Positions 8,264 to 17,253 of a DNA stretch of 64,000 nucleotides are shown in pieces. Location of the stretch: positions 1-64,000 of the forward strand of contig NZ_FOCX01000018.1 of NCBI RefSeq assembly GCF_900110215.1, read 5' to 3'. This DNA comes from Halorientalis persicus. GTDB taxonomy: Archaea; Halobacteriota; Halobacteria; Halobacteriales; Haloarculaceae. Under the pieces are notes generated by a model. The model was not told the DNA's origin, made no database searches, and saw nothing but the letters and a program-made list of their open reading frames with translations. The position numbers and the translations under genes are program-made. Numbering within the stretch: position 1 is the first letter of the stretch; each line of letters starts with the position of its first letter.

Positions 8264-8911
8264 TCAGGCGATCGACTCGAGGGATTTCATCGAGAAGTCG
8301 GACTTCGAACAGTACCGTTCCGCGAGATCCATCAACGCTCGCGTCCGCCGAATATCTGCGACATTGTGGGTGAGGAGCGGTTCGAATGCTCCGTCCTGCC
8401 ACGTCGTGACTGCTGCTTCGCTGTCCGTGAATGGGTCGAGATCGTTCAACCCGTGGCCAATCAGTTCCTCATAGACACCACAGAGTGTGTTTTCAGACGT
8501 GTTGAATCGCTTCTCGAAGACATCCATCACATCCACGTAGGGAAGACTCCCGAACGGCCAGTCGATGGCGTGCGTGCACAATCTGGTCCGCAGGAACGGG
8601 AGGTCGAACCCGCCGGACCACCGCTCGCCGTTGTATGCGACGAGTTTCGCGTCACGCTGGGTGAGTGTCGACGTCACGAACACGGACATCTCGTGCAGAA
8701 GCTCCTGCTCACTACCGTGAACCGAGAGTCGGACCGGTGCATTCAGGTTCCCGTTGAGCCGCTCTTCGAGGTCGTCAGAAGGCATTCCGCCATCCGTATT
8801 GAGGAACATACGTGAGGCGACCGTGGAGTCGAAGCCGATGACCGTGAGTTGGTCGGCTGTCTCGAAGCCGGTCGTTTCGATGTCGAACGCCACTGTAGAG
8901 AGGTCCGTCAT
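8264..8911 (-). CDS. DEDD-family 3'-5' exonuclease (RNase H-like)
   Basis: A 215-residue protein with the DnaQ/PolB-type exonuclease motifs: VAFDIETTGF (D10, E12), KLVAYNGERWSGGFDLPFLR (Exo II, near 92-111) and LLTHNVADIRRTRALM (Exo III, near 180-195). These residues bind two metals for 3'-5' hydrolysis. Its start overlaps the 3' end of the small gene upstream by 4 bp, so it is translated in the same operon as the RecA-like protein. Because the neighbouring PolB lacks visible exonuclease motifs, a stand-alone proofreading or end-trimming role is plausible; that is inference. Confidence 0.85.
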   Translation of the reverse strand: MTDLSTVAFDIETTGFETADQLTVIGFDSTVASRMFLNTDGGMPSDDLEERLNGNLNAPVRLSVHGSEQELLHEMSVFVTSTLTQRDAKLVAYNGERWSGGFDLPFLRTRLCTHAIDWPFGSLPYVDVMDVFEKRFNTSENTLCGVYEELIGHGLNDLDPFTDSEAAVTTWQDGAFEPLLTHNVADIRRTRALMDLAERYCSKSDFSMKSLESIA

Positions 8912-9228
8912 GTGTCGCCTCCAGTGTCCTCCTCTGGGGCTGTTGCTGACTGCTGTGTGTCGTGTTGTGCTATGGCCTGTTCAAGCTCAGCGAGTCGCTC
9001 TTCGTGTTCGTCGAGACGGGCCTCCTGTTCGAGATCGATACTGAACAACGCCGGCAGCAGCGGGTTCTGATGATTCAGCAGGCCGCTGGCGTCGGCGTGC
9101 TCGCGAGCGTACTCGAAGAGCCGATCGAAGTGGGGCTGATCACGACGGCGAAGCGCACGCCGGAAATCCGCCCAGCGCTCTTCGATAGCCCGCAGCGCAT
9201 CTCGATACGTTGGATTCGTGCGCCCCAT
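8908..9228 (-). CDS. Small coiled-coil protein of the RecA-like/exonuclease operon
   Basis: A 106-residue protein starting at the ATG 9226-9228 (MGRTNPTYRDALRAIEERWA). The N-terminus is basic and helical (FRRALRRRDQPHFDRLFEYA). The C-terminus forms a coiled coil (EARLDEHEERLAELEQAIAQ) with a disordered tail. I do not recognise a named family. It sits between the RecA-like gene (2-bp gap) and the exonuclease gene (4-bp overlap), so a structural or bridging role in one complex is the natural guess. Confidence 0.75.
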   Translation of the reverse strand: MGRTNPTYRDALRAIEERWADFRRALRRRDQPHFDRLFEYAREHADASGLLNHQNPLLPALFSIDLEQEARLDEHEERLAELEQAIAQHDTQQSATAPEEDTGGDT

Positions 9229-9230
9229 CG

Positions 9231-10178
9231 CTATCGCCCTCCAGTGCCAGGTGCTGTCCACGCATCGAGCAGGGGATCCGCAGTGACCGACACCGTCTCG
9301 CCGTCAGCTGTGACGCCCGTCCCGACACCCTCCGGGGTCGGCGTCGACGGCGCCGGCGTCGTCGGTTCCATGCCGACCTGTGTGGCGCGTGCCGCGAGCA
9401 GCTGCCGCCAGTACGCGAACGTCGTCTGGTAGTACGCGCCGTCGTCGACGGGATAGACGAGCGTCTCGAACTCGTCGCCGACGAAACGTGGCCCCATTCG
9501 CGTTTGCTCGCATTTCAGGTGGTGGCTGGCTGCCGTCGCAACCGGTTCGGTGAATTCGTTACGTTCGTTTCGCGTAACGAGCACCGGGATGTCGTACCCA
9601 TCGGCGTAGGTCGCCAACCGAGCGAGTGTTCGGGCCTGAAGGGTCTGGGACTGCACCTCGCCAAGGGTATCATCCGTACGATACTGGGCATCGACGTCCG
9701 GCACGACGATGAGCGAAGGGGTGTGTAGTGATCCATCGCCCTGACCCGTGGGCTGTCGCCTTCTCGAGTTGTCGTCGGCTGTCGATTCCCGGATCGACTG
9801 ATTGACCGCTCCCGTGAGATCGCACACAGCACCGTAGTGCTGGTAAGCGGTGAAGCCGCGTGTAACGTGGATCCGGTCGAGTAAGCGCTGGCTGGGAGCG
9901 ATCTGTGCGAGTGAGGTTGTCGTCGCGTGGCCGTTTGCGTCCACCCAGAACGCGGGCCCATCGTGCAGGAGGAGATGGTCAAGCACGAGCGACTGAAGGA
10001 CCGGGACTCCACGGCCACCGTCTACGTCAAGCAGCGTGATCCCGTCATCAAGTGATGGGAGCAACATCCCCTCGCTGGCTGGGTCGGCCTGTGTTGTAAG
10101 GGACCGATTTTGATCCGCACTCCGTGTCGGTTGATCCACTGCCAACCGGTCTGATGTCGATCTTGAGTGATCGGGCAT
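9231..10178 (-). CDS. RecA/RadA-like protein with degraded ATP-binding site
   Basis: A 315-residue protein. The core follows the RecA/RadA pattern: GITLLDVDGGRGVPVLQSLV where Walker A should be, without the GK[ST] residues; HVTRGFTAYQHYGAV; LIVVPDVDAQYR at the Walker B place; and DIPVLVTRNERNEF. The N- and C-terminal tails are disordered. An inactivated recombinase paralogue beside an altered polymerase recalls the bacterial ImuA-ImuB-DnaE2 mutasome, where ImuA is RecA-like. The gene heads an operon of RecA-like, coiled-coil and DEDD exonuclease genes. Its promoter region is homologous to that of polB. Confidence 0.75.
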   Translation of the reverse strand: MPDHSRSTSDRLAVDQPTRSADQNRSLTTQADPASEGMLLPSLDDGITLLDVDGGRGVPVLQSLVLDHLLLHDGPAFWVDANGHATTTSLAQIAPSQRLLDRIHVTRGFTAYQHYGAVCDLTGAVNQSIRESTADDNSRRRQPTGQGDGSLHTPSLIVVPDVDAQYRTDDTLGEVQSQTLQARTLARLATYADGYDIPVLVTRNERNEFTEPVATAASHHLKCEQTRMGPRFVGDEFETLVYPVDDGAYYQTTFAYWRQLLAARATQVGMEPTTPAPSTPTPEGVGTGVTADGETVSVTADPLLDAWTAPGTGGR

Positions 10179-10212
10179 AGTTACCTAGATACCCACATCC
10201 CGAATAAGCCGC

Positions 10213-10319
10213 GGCGTGTCGTTTCCGCGTTTCATGGAAAGGAGGCCTCAGCTAATAATCTGGACTCAGTCACGGGATTTCTGCGTGAGTTGGGCTGTTT
10301 CCGAGAAGGTTTCCGGAAT
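10213..10319. promoter_or_regulatory. Upstream motif block of the RecA-like operon
   Basis: Box A is GGCGTGTCGTTTCCGCGTTT followed by CATGGAAA (10213-10240). Box B is GGCTGTTTCCGAGAA from 10293, then TTTCCGGAAT (10310-10319), with the second half-motif again 12 bp after the first. It matches the polB upstream block at 7028-7132 in order, spacing and sequence. Box A lies about 35 bp upstream of the start codon. Confidence 0.7.
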
Positions 10320-10355
10320 CTCTCGCTGGACTACTCAATCGATGATATGCCAAAG

Positions 10356-10430
10356 AGAGGATGCTGAATACAGGGCGCTTAGTCAGCATTGAGAAATTAC
10401 TGAGCTTGGACTACACTAAGTGCTCAATAC
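10356..10430. repeat. Degenerate dispersed intergenic repeat, copy 1
   Basis: TGCTGAATACAGGGCGCTTA, then GTCAGCATTGAGAAAT, begins here. A reverse-oriented relative is at 32766-32835 (GCGCCCTGTATTCAGCA), with more distant ones at 38996-39032 and 39676-39745. The rest of 10320-10637 has no gene; TTTTATA at 10607-10613 may be the promoter of the next gene. Confidence 0.5.
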
Positions 10431-10637
10431 AGAGTGCGAATGTAGCAATCACACTAGGACCAGTTCGGTTGTAGTGTTCAATGTGGATTTGACTGTACCC
10501 GCTGTGACAAGTGTGGAATATTAGTTCAGAATTTAAACGTCGAAAAGCACCGCTCACCTGTGTTATTACATCCCCATTGTGGTTTTTTAACCAAATTGAA
10601 ATGAATGTTTTATACTTCCCTCATGATGTCGCCAGAC

Positions 10638-11684
10638 ATGAACCGAAGAGAGTTTCTTCAGACAAGTGCCGGTGGCATTGGTGGGATAGCACTATCTGTA
10701 GTACCTGTTCATGGTCAACAGGATACAGATCCGAACCCAAAAGTAGTCTCACAATTTGCACCTCCCAAACCAAATGCGAGGGGGATTACATTTGACGGCG
10801 AAAGCCTGTGGGTCGGTCACGAAAAAGACAATGGCGACCTTATTTATGAACTTGGGACTGATGGCCGAATCAAGCAGTCGTTCTCATTCCCTGGCGACGA
10901 TACGATGCCGGACATCTACGGCATCACAGCGATGAACGATCACCTTTTTGCTGTCGGTGATGAGTTTATTCTGCACGAAAGCCGCCAGCCTGTCTTGTAC
11001 AAAATCACCAAACAAGGTGAGCGAGTGACCCGATACGAAACCAGTGGGTCGTTTGGCTATCAGGGAATAGCTAACGATGGCACCCGACTTTTCGTGAGTA
11101 AAGGAGAACAGATTGTCCGGGTTTTGACCACCGCTGCAAACCAGTATCGGAGTATTGGTGTTCCTCAGGAATTTCAGGGGCTCTGTTACGATGGCACCGA
11201 CTTCTGGGGTACTGCAAATGCCAATATCTTCAGGTTTACGTCAGACGGAACTGTTAAACAGCGGTTTAGCTATCCAGCTGACTACGGAATCGGTATTGCG
11301 CACGATGGCCGCTATCTCTACATGATTGATAAGGATCAGAATCGAATTTTCAAGCTTGACCCAGATGTTGCTGGTGGGAACACCGAAGCCGGTCCGTCGA
11401 CCCAGCAACCCGACAGCGATGGTGACGGCATTTCAGATTCTCAGGATGAGAATCCGCAGAAACCATCGACGGCTCGGTCACATCGCACAGAGCAAGATAG
11501 CGACGGAGATGGCGTCCCTGACTCAGATGACTATGCGCCCGACGACCCAGAAGTCCAAGCTAAATCTGATCTTGAAGAAAGTGGTTCAAGTGGCATCGGA
11601 CCTGGATTCGGTCCTTTTTCAGCCCTCGCTGCACTCGGGGGTGCCTCTGCATACTTCTTGAAGAAACGGATGACAGACGAATAA
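10638..11684 (+). CDS. Tat-exported beta-propeller-like protein with PGF-CTERM anchor
   Basis: A 348-residue protein from the ATG at 10638. The N-terminus (MNRREFLQTSAGGIGGIALS) is a twin-arginine signal. The middle shows repeated blades of the pattern GITFDGESLWVG, GIANDGTRLFVS, GLCYDGTDFWGT and GIAHDGRYLYMI, suggesting a propeller. Two calcium-binding thrombospondin-3-like repeats follow (DSDGDGISDSQDENP, DSDGDGVPDSDDYAPDD). The C-terminus (PGFGPFSALAALGGASAYFL plus KKR) is a PGF-CTERM-type archaeosortase signal. It should be an extracellular, lipid-anchored protein; its ligand is unknown. Codon use is less GC-biased than in the polB cluster. Confidence 0.85.
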   Translation: MNRREFLQTSAGGIGGIALSVVPVHGQQDTDPNPKVVSQFAPPKPNARGITFDGESLWVGHEKDNGDLIYELGTDGRIKQSFSFPGDDTMPDIYGITAMNDHLFAVGDEFILHESRQPVLYKITKQGERVTRYETSGSFGYQGIANDGTRLFVSKGEQIVRVLTTAANQYRSIGVPQEFQGLCYDGTDFWGTANANIFRFTSDGTVKQRFSYPADYGIGIAHDGRYLYMIDKDQNRIFKLDPDVAGGNTEAGPSTQQPDSDGDGISDSQDENPQKPSTARSHRTEQDSDGDGVPDSDDYAPDDPEVQAKSDLEESGSSGIGPGFGPFSALAALGGASAYFLKKRMTDE

Positions 11685-11748
11685 TACAGAGTAGCTATTG
11701 ATTACCCTCATCCAGAAAAAATATCAGAAACAAACGTAAGTACTTGGT

Positions 11749-11883
11749 ATGGTTAACGCACTTCCTTTCATCCTTTTTTGGCTCCCTATTGTTTTTGCCT
11801 TCCTCGTCGGTGCGTCTTATCTTGGAACAAAACTTGCTCTCCGCTCATATTTTGATGACGAAGACTCACCTTCGAGATCTTGA
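11749..11883 (+). CDS. Small single-pass membrane protein, 44 residues
   Basis: An ATG at 11749 opens a 44-codon frame reading MVNALPFILFWLPIVFAFLV, then GASYLGTKLALRSYFDDED. There is one clear hydrophobic helix and a charged C-terminus. It lies 64 bp after the propeller gene on the same strand and may be cotranscribed with it. No family recognised. Confidence 0.5.
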   Translation: MVNALPFILFWLPIVFAFLVGASYLGTKLALRSYFDDEDSPSRS

Positions 11884-12456
11884 GGATGAAAACGGTGAAC
11901 GATAAGCAGGTTTACTGAGCGGGCCAGTTCAGCATGAAGTGAGTGAAATAACCCAATTGTCGCTGCTGTATACATTCTCTCCATTCAGCAACTCTCATCT
12001 GGTAGATACTGAGCAACTCACCCCTTGGACTGTCCCAGTACTCGCCAGCACTCCCAGAAGCCCAGCAACACTCTGGCTTAACCAACACAACCACCGGTCC
12101 CTGCCGTGTGTTGGTTAAATGGGTGAGCCCATGGGTAGCAGATGCCCCGACCGCACCGCACGCTCGATGAAACCTGCAACAGCGGGGTGAGCGTGTGATG
12201 GACGACGTGGATCGCGATGTCGTCGAACGTAGCTCCCCCAAGCGTATACGCGGGCGATCCAGCCAGCCAATCGCGAGCCTATCCACCATCCAGCGTTGGT
12301 AGAGTTAGCGCCGAACCCGAAGGTTCACTGAGTTTCCTAACTGCGGGGCATGGTGCTGCCCGTACGTCTCCGAGACCACGACTGTTGAGTGCCCTCGCCA
12401 TAGCTTCCATTCAGAGCGGGTGCTGTATAGAGAGCATATCCGTCATAGAGAGTCCG
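11884..12456. other. Gene-poor stretch between the small membrane gene and the formyltransferase-like gene
   Basis: No gene can be supported here. The minus frame from about 12270 to 12130 reads AGSPAYTLGGATFDDIAIHV, then VHHTLTPLLQV, which looks protein-like and may be a relic. I do not recognise it. The stretch contains the inverted repeat at 12077-12118. Confidence 0.4.
12077..12118. promoter_or_regulatory. Inverted repeat CTTAACCAACA ... TGTTGGTTAA, orphan copy
   Basis: The arms are at 12077-12087 and 12109-12118 with a 21-bp spacer, the same geometry as at 4273. No convincing gene follows on either side, so it may mark the promoter of a gene that has been lost. Confidence 0.5.
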
Positions 12457-13233
12457 TTAAAGAAACGCGTTCCCTCGCTCGTAGAACAGCCGTCGCTCCT
12501 CAGGGCCGGGAAGCCCGTGGTAGTCTTCAGGGGTCGTCTCGTTGGGACGCTCGGCTGGCAATTCGGGATATGCGTCAAGCAACTCGACCGCGAGGGAGGC
12601 ACCCGTCTCGGCGAGTTTGCGGTACACCGAATCGACGGTGTCGGCGTCGTCGAGGGGGAACGCCTGCTGGGCGAGAATCGGGCCCGCGTCGAAGCGCTCG
12701 GTCATGCGATGTGCTGTGACACCCGTTCGGGCGTCGCCGTAGAACAGCGGCCAGAAGGCAGTCGCCCGGCCACGATACTTCGGCAATAGCGACCCGTGGA
12801 GATTCACCGCGTCGTCGGCACTCTCCAGTACCGGCCTGGGCAGTCGCTGGCCCGCCACGATCGAGAGCAGCAGGTCCGGTTCGAGGGCCTCCATACGCTC
12901 GACGAAAGTCGGGTCACTCACGTCGGGGATGCGTTCAACGGTGACGCCATAGGCTCGCGCGACCGCCGAAACCGAGTGATACCTACCAGTTACGCGCCGG
13001 GCGACCTGCCCGGGCAGCGCGTCGAGCACCCGACTCCGTCCGTAGCGGAGCGCCATCCGGATGCCCGCGCTGGCACCGTACATACCCGCCTGCGAGCGTA
13101 GTTCCTCAACAGTGGATGTATCGAAGGGTGCGATGACGACCTGGTCGATGGTGTCAGCGTGAGCCTCAAAGATGGGTTGGAGGTACCGAGGGAGATAGAG
13201 TGGTTCCGCACTCGTGAACAGGACGACTCGCAC
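12457..13233 (-). CDS. Formyltransferase-family protein (Fmt-like)
   Basis: A 258-residue protein with the formyltransferase core: AVNLHGSLLPKYRGRATAFW (Asn-x-His plus SLLPKYRG, near 144-163), GVTAHRMTERFDAGPILAQQ (near 172-191) and an early Rossmann-like MRVVLFTSAEP. Enzymes with this core transfer a formyl group from 10-formyl-THF to amino groups of tRNA, sugars or nucleotides. It lacks the C-terminal tRNA-binding domain of true Fmt. With no translation neighbours, a sugar or small-molecule substrate is more likely. It stands alone, divergent from the gene at 13317. Confidence 0.8.
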   Translation of the reverse strand: MRVVLFTSAEPLYLPRYLQPIFEAHADTIDQVVIAPFDTSTVEELRSQAGMYGASAGIRMALRYGRSRVLDALPGQVARRVTGRYHSVSAVARAYGVTVERIPDVSDPTFVERMEALEPDLLLSIVAGQRLPRPVLESADDAVNLHGSLLPKYRGRATAFWPLFYGDARTGVTAHRMTERFDAGPILAQQAFPLDDADTVDSVYRKLAETGASLAVELLDAYPELPAERPNETTPEDYHGLPGPEERRLFYERGNAFL

Positions 13234-13316
13234 AATCGAGGGAGGGGGCCCTGAGGCGCATATAACTTCTGCTCGATTGGCACAAAGCCTATTTCATCCG
13301 GTTTGGATACGCAACT

Positions 13317-13922
13317 ATGTCCCCCCTCTCCATGGGCAACGCCCTCACCACGATGTTCAGAGACGCCTGTCGGACTGTCGGTGTCCTCCTCGTCAGTGGC
13401 CTCGCCATCGCCGTACTGTCGCTTTGGCACAGGACCATCTCGTCGGTTCAAGCAGTTAGAGACGGACCCGGAGATGAACCACACGACAACCCCGAAATCC
13501 TCGAGTACGAACTCGACTGGTACCGGTACATCAAGGCCTTCGACGCCCATCACGGCCCTGGCGGGGGCCCCGACCGGGCGATCGACTCAGGGATGTTTGT
13601 CCGCGGACTGCGTGAGTGGCTGGCAACTCGCTGTCTCCGAGGCTATACGCTGGAAAACGAAGTGTACGTATGCCCGAAGGCGCCACAGATACTGCGCGTC
13701 CACCAGGCAGGCCATGCCCCCGCGTTCGGGAAGGAGTCTGAGACGCTGGTCCAGCCACGACGCGAAAACGGCGGTCTCGACGACGAACCGCTCTACACTC
13801 TCGACGTAATGCTTCCGGGCGACTTCCCGCATACGTTGCTCCGCCTGCGCGACCCACGCGGACTCACGGACCGATATGAGGCGTGGCTACGAGACGGTAA
13901 TATCACACGGGTTCGAGCTTGA
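13317..13922 (+). CDS. Membrane-anchored protein of unknown function
   Basis: A 201-residue protein. One N-terminal hydrophobic helix (TVGVLLVSGLAIAVLSLW) is followed by a soluble domain with conserved-looking aromatic and acidic residues (EILEYELDWYRYIKAFDAHH, then FVRGLREWLATRCLRGYTLE). It is probably anchored in the membrane with the bulk outside. No family recognised. It is divergent from the formyltransferase-like gene, with about 80 bp between the starts. Confidence 0.6.
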   Translation: MSPLSMGNALTTMFRDACRTVGVLLVSGLAIAVLSLWHRTISSVQAVRDGPGDEPHDNPEILEYELDWYRYIKAFDAHHGPGGGPDRAIDSGMFVRGLREWLATRCLRGYTLENEVYVCPKAPQILRVHQAGHAPAFGKESETLVQPRRENGGLDDEPLYTLDVMLPGDFPHTLLRLRDPRGLTDRYEAWLRDGNITRVRA

Positions 13923-14235
13923 GGGAAACTTCTGCCGTCACCGCTCTTCGGAACTGAGCCTCTATATTTAGCCACACAGAGAAAGGGGGTGTATGTATTT
14001 CTCAAATTCTGGTCATCCCTGGTTGAACGGCTATATCCGAATTCGACTGGCATAGCGAGACGATCTCGTGTACTGGTCGCGGTACCGACTTCGTTGGATA
14101 ATCAACAGTGCCAGTTGACCTATTCATCTGGATGTCCCTTCAGTAGGCGCTGGACGTTCTTGCAATTGGCCATACCTGGATTATCAGAGACCGTCTCGTA
14201 GATGCGGCTGTACCGCATCATCGATCTGCAGATGA
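13923..14235. other. Intergenic stretch without a recognisable gene
   Basis: About 310 bp between a plus-strand gene end and a minus-strand gene end. Short frames on both strands show no protein-like composition, and no repeats or hairpins were noticed. Confidence 0.5.
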
Positions 14236-14580
14236 CTATTCGATGGAACCCTCGAAATAGCGGTCATAGTGCCTGCGACAGCCTGGATTGAACTCGACAC
14301 CACAGGCTGGACACGTATGCTCCCCATCAAGATACTCAGAGACGGACAGAGCAGTTTTACAGACGCCACAGAGGACAGCCGGCTCCCCGAAGCGCTCACG
14401 GGGCCACGGCTGTGACTCGTGGTCGGTGACCGACTCGTGACACCGGTGGCAGGAATAGAAGTCTTCACAGCAGCCCAGTCGAAGCGCGATGACGTCCCGC
14501 TCGCTCTCGTAGTGGGCACACCGCGTTTCTGGACCCACGTCGATCCCGTGGACCTCGTAGCTGCCGACAGAACGCGCCAT
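14236..14580 (-). CDS. CHY zinc-finger protein
   Basis: A 114-residue protein with the CHY zinc-finger pattern: TRCAHYESERDVIALRLGCC, then FYSCHRCHESV, and further Cys pairs CGVCKTA and CPACGVEFN. The Cys and His residues should bind up to three zinc ions. Homologues are common as single genes in haloarchaea; their role is not established. The start is the ATG at 14578-14580. No operon partner. Confidence 0.88.
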   Translation of the reverse strand: MARSVGSYEVHGIDVGPETRCAHYESERDVIALRLGCCEDFYSCHRCHESVTDHESQPWPRERFGEPAVLCGVCKTALSVSEYLDGEHTCPACGVEFNPGCRRHYDRYFEGSIE

Positions 14581-14699
14581 ATCCGTGTACGACTATCGCG
14601 ACTATTCAATTACTCGCACGCTCTTCTAAAGTACATTGTTGGTGGAGGACCATCTTGCGGTTCGTAGGCTACTGAGAACCAGAGGTGACTGAGTCAAGT

Positions 14700-15275
14700 T
14701 ATAGGCTGAACAGGCGCAATACCACGCCGTTCACGGCGTGGATACGCGCCGTCACTTCGGGAAACAGATCACCGTTCAACCGCCTGCCCTGAGTTTCCCA
14801 CGGTGAGGTTTAAGTGATAGGCCGCCCAACTTGTGAGTAGGAATTGGTCGGAACGGAGCGGATTCCGAACCGTCCTTCGGAGGTCGTTCGAAAATCAAAG
14901 ATTTTCGTGATCACGAGAGACGAAGTCTCTCAGACGACGGCCTGTCCGCCCACGTAACGAGGTAGTATCCGCAAGGGTAGTCGGTGAACGCACATGCTCG
15001 AAGCGTGTGTCTGTGCTGACTGCTCGAAGCGAACCAGACGATACCCTCAACTCTGCTGACACCTGCCGGCGTCCCGCTGGCAAAAACAACACCGGGACGC
15101 CGTACATGGTCGAGGATAGGGGTAACGGCCATTTGGCATGGCCAGCAGTCCACCAGACCGACACTGTGGGACTACCCGTGCCCGAAAGGTCTGATAGTCC
15201 GGTGACTGGACTGCACACCTGAAACTCCCACCGCTCGGGATTCCTCCGCGTTCACGCGGAGGAGGATGTCAAGGT
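14700..15275 (+). mobile_element. Decayed or non-autonomous IS200/IS605-TnpB type element
   Basis: Two hairpins with a TTCA loop frame about 0.5 kb: CACGCCG-TTCA-CGGCGTG (14723-14740) and CCTCCGCG-TTCA-CGCGGAGG (15245-15264). The second is followed by AGGATGTCAA, a sequence typical of the right end of haloarchaeal TnpB elements. The interior has no intact frame. The C-terminal-like phrase TPTARDSSAFTRRRMSR is readable just before the right hairpin. It may be a tnpB remnant or a MITE-like derivative. Confidence 0.55.
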
Positions 15276-15697
15276 TGGGACCAGCTGAATACGGGTTCTA
15301 CTACCTCAAGACAAGATCCGCTAAGGCCACCAACAACCTGCTTCCCAAGAGCGTTCCCTGAGAGTGACTTCGGCGACCGGTGACCACTCGGCTGGATGTT
15401 GCTGATCGGTGCTGTCGATGATACAGACAGACGAAAGGCGCCGTCGGAGACAAAAACGGAGACAGCACACCGACTGCGAAACAGTCGAAGACTGACGCGA
15501 CCTAGAAGCCGAAACTGGAGCGGTCCGACAGAAGAGCGAAAAAGAGGGGGGTTTGGAAGTAGCGGGTGACTAGCGGAGACGGCTCTGAACCGTGGTCAGA
15601 TACTGGGAGTCCCGCCTCTGACCCGGGCGGGTATGTCTAGTAGGGGATGTGGGTGTATCAACCGGGTGGCACTATTGCAGGGTCTGAAACACTCGCT
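15276..15697. other. Intergenic stretch after the IS relic
   Basis: Apart from degraded sequence adjoining the element, no gene, clear promoter or repeat is seen. Frames on both strands are short. Confidence 0.45.
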
Positions 15698-16816
15698 TTA
15701 TTCAACCTCAATGGGCTCGGCTATCTCGATCGTCTCCGATTCCGAGAGGTCGCCATAGAGGGTGTAGGTGTGGTTAGCAGACTCCCAGATGAGCATCGAG
15801 GTGCCGTCGAACTTGTTGTACCAGCCAGTCTGGTTACCGATATCGACGGCCTCGAACTCGTCGTTGTCGCTGTAGTTGTAGCCGGTATCAGTTCGCTTTG
15901 AGAGGCTCACTTCGCCGTCTGACCCGTTCGTGTAACGAAGGCGCACCACCGAGTAGTCGTCGCTCTCGGTGAGGTATGCTGACTCGTACTCATATTCGTC
16001 GGGTACCTCGGGTGAGGGCACCGATATTTCGGCTTCCGAACGGACATCCGAGAGTGAATCGAACGTGTGTCGTTCGTGATGAGGCGGCTCGGGTTCACTG
16101 GCGTTTGCTGGGATGTCGATTGTGAATCGCGAGTCCGACAGGTCATCGTTCAGGCTGACGTTCGAGAACTGCATCGTCATGGTGTAGTTCATTCGCTCGG
16201 TGTCGGTGTCGACGGTCACCTTCGTCGGGAAGTACGTCTCGGTGTCTACCCAGACTGTCCCGGTTACGTCAGCATTCCGGTCCGCCGTGGTGTTCGGAAT
16301 CGCACGGAGTCGATAGACCTCGTTGCCGTCGACTGTCTCACTGGCCTCGTACTCGAACTCGGCGGACCCGACCATGCGTGTGGCAATCGTCGAGACGTTC
16401 GAGCCCACGTCGTACGTATTGTACTGGTTCTCATCAGGTCTATAGGTGATCGTCCCGGTTTCGTTCCGGACGGTGATCGTCTCCGAGCCAGAGCTGGATT
16501 CGGCGACTTCGCGTCGGATTCGATCAGTCTCGAAGTCGACCCAGAGTTTCGTCTCGGTCGTCGAGGTTTGGTTCCCGTTCATGGTCATTTTTGTCGTCTT
16601 GGTCATCACCAGCGTGTCTATCGAGTCGACTCGCTGTTTGAACGTGTCGACGATTTCCTCGCCGGACGTATCGGAGACGTCAGATGGTCCGTCAGCGGTC
16701 GGTGTACTGCCTATCGGGGCTGCCATTGCGGCAGCACCGGTCACGGCACTGAAGACCAAGAGGAGGGCTCCGAGCATCGCGACCAATCTGGAGGGCGGAA
16801 AGTCGTCAGCGGACAT
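15698..16816 (-). CDS. Secreted LolA-like lipoprotein-carrier-fold protein
   Basis: The open frame runs from 16843. The internal ATG at 16814-16816 (MSADDFPPSRLVAMLGALLL) gives a cleaner signal peptide ending near TGAAAMAAP. The mature protein starts with a long helix and a strand-rich fold (IVDTFKQRVDSIDTLVMTKT, then ETKLWVDFETDRIRREV and GTVWVDTETYFPTKVTVDT) that resembles LolA/MucB-type half-barrels. A second strand-rich domain (EYESAYLTESDDYSVVRLRY) follows. No lipobox is evident. A role in lipid or lipoprotein handling is inferred from the fold only. It is transcribed alone. Confidence 0.7.
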   Translation of the reverse strand: MSADDFPPSRLVAMLGALLLVFSAVTGAAAMAAPIGSTPTADGPSDVSDTSGEEIVDTFKQRVDSIDTLVMTKTTKMTMNGNQTSTTETKLWVDFETDRIRREVAESSSGSETITVRNETGTITYRPDENQYNTYDVGSNVSTIATRMVGSAEFEYEASETVDGNEVYRLRAIPNTTADRNADVTGTVWVDTETYFPTKVTVDTDTERMNYTMTMQFSNVSLNDDLSDSRFTIDIPANASEPEPPHHERHTFDSLSDVRSEAEISVPSPEVPDEYEYESAYLTESDDYSVVRLRYTNGSDGEVSLSKRTDTGYNYSDNDEFEAVDIGNQTGWYNKFDGTSMLIWESANHTYTLYGDLSESETIEIAEPIEVE

Positions 16817-16843
16817 TGCACTCCCATCTTTCATTTCCATCAT

Positions 16844-17253
16844 AGTAAGACGGGAAACAGGGTTTCCGACCCGGAATCACACCCCAAAAGGTTAAATAAT
16901 GGATACACTGCTCGATGGGGAGCGGTCCGTCTCCAAGGTGGCCTTCACGAGAGATGGAGGAGGGCTTCAGTTACGGCCTCGCGCTCGTGGTGAATATGGT
17001 GTGTGCGTTAGGGACATCCGTAGCCGATCGTCGTCACAGTAGTTCACACTCTGTTCACCCATCGAGGGAGCGAGTCCGAGGTCGTCTTCGCTCCAGTGGA
17101 TCAATGTCGGATGGGGATCATGATCCCGTGGCGCGTCTGTCCAGACCACCGAGTACTCGCTGCCGCCGAAGAATCCGAGACGGCATCCGACGGAGTTTCT
17201 AGCTCTGAAACACTGGCCCTTCGTTTATTATTCAGTTCCCACAAGGGACAGGT
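16844..17253. other. Intergenic stretch upstream of the LolA-like gene
   Basis: About 400 bp. It holds the promoter side of the LolA-like gene (AAAAGGTTAAATAATGG at 16886-16902). Near 17224 it holds TTTATTA, a plausible TATA box for the small frame at 17254. No other gene is supported. Confidence 0.45.
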
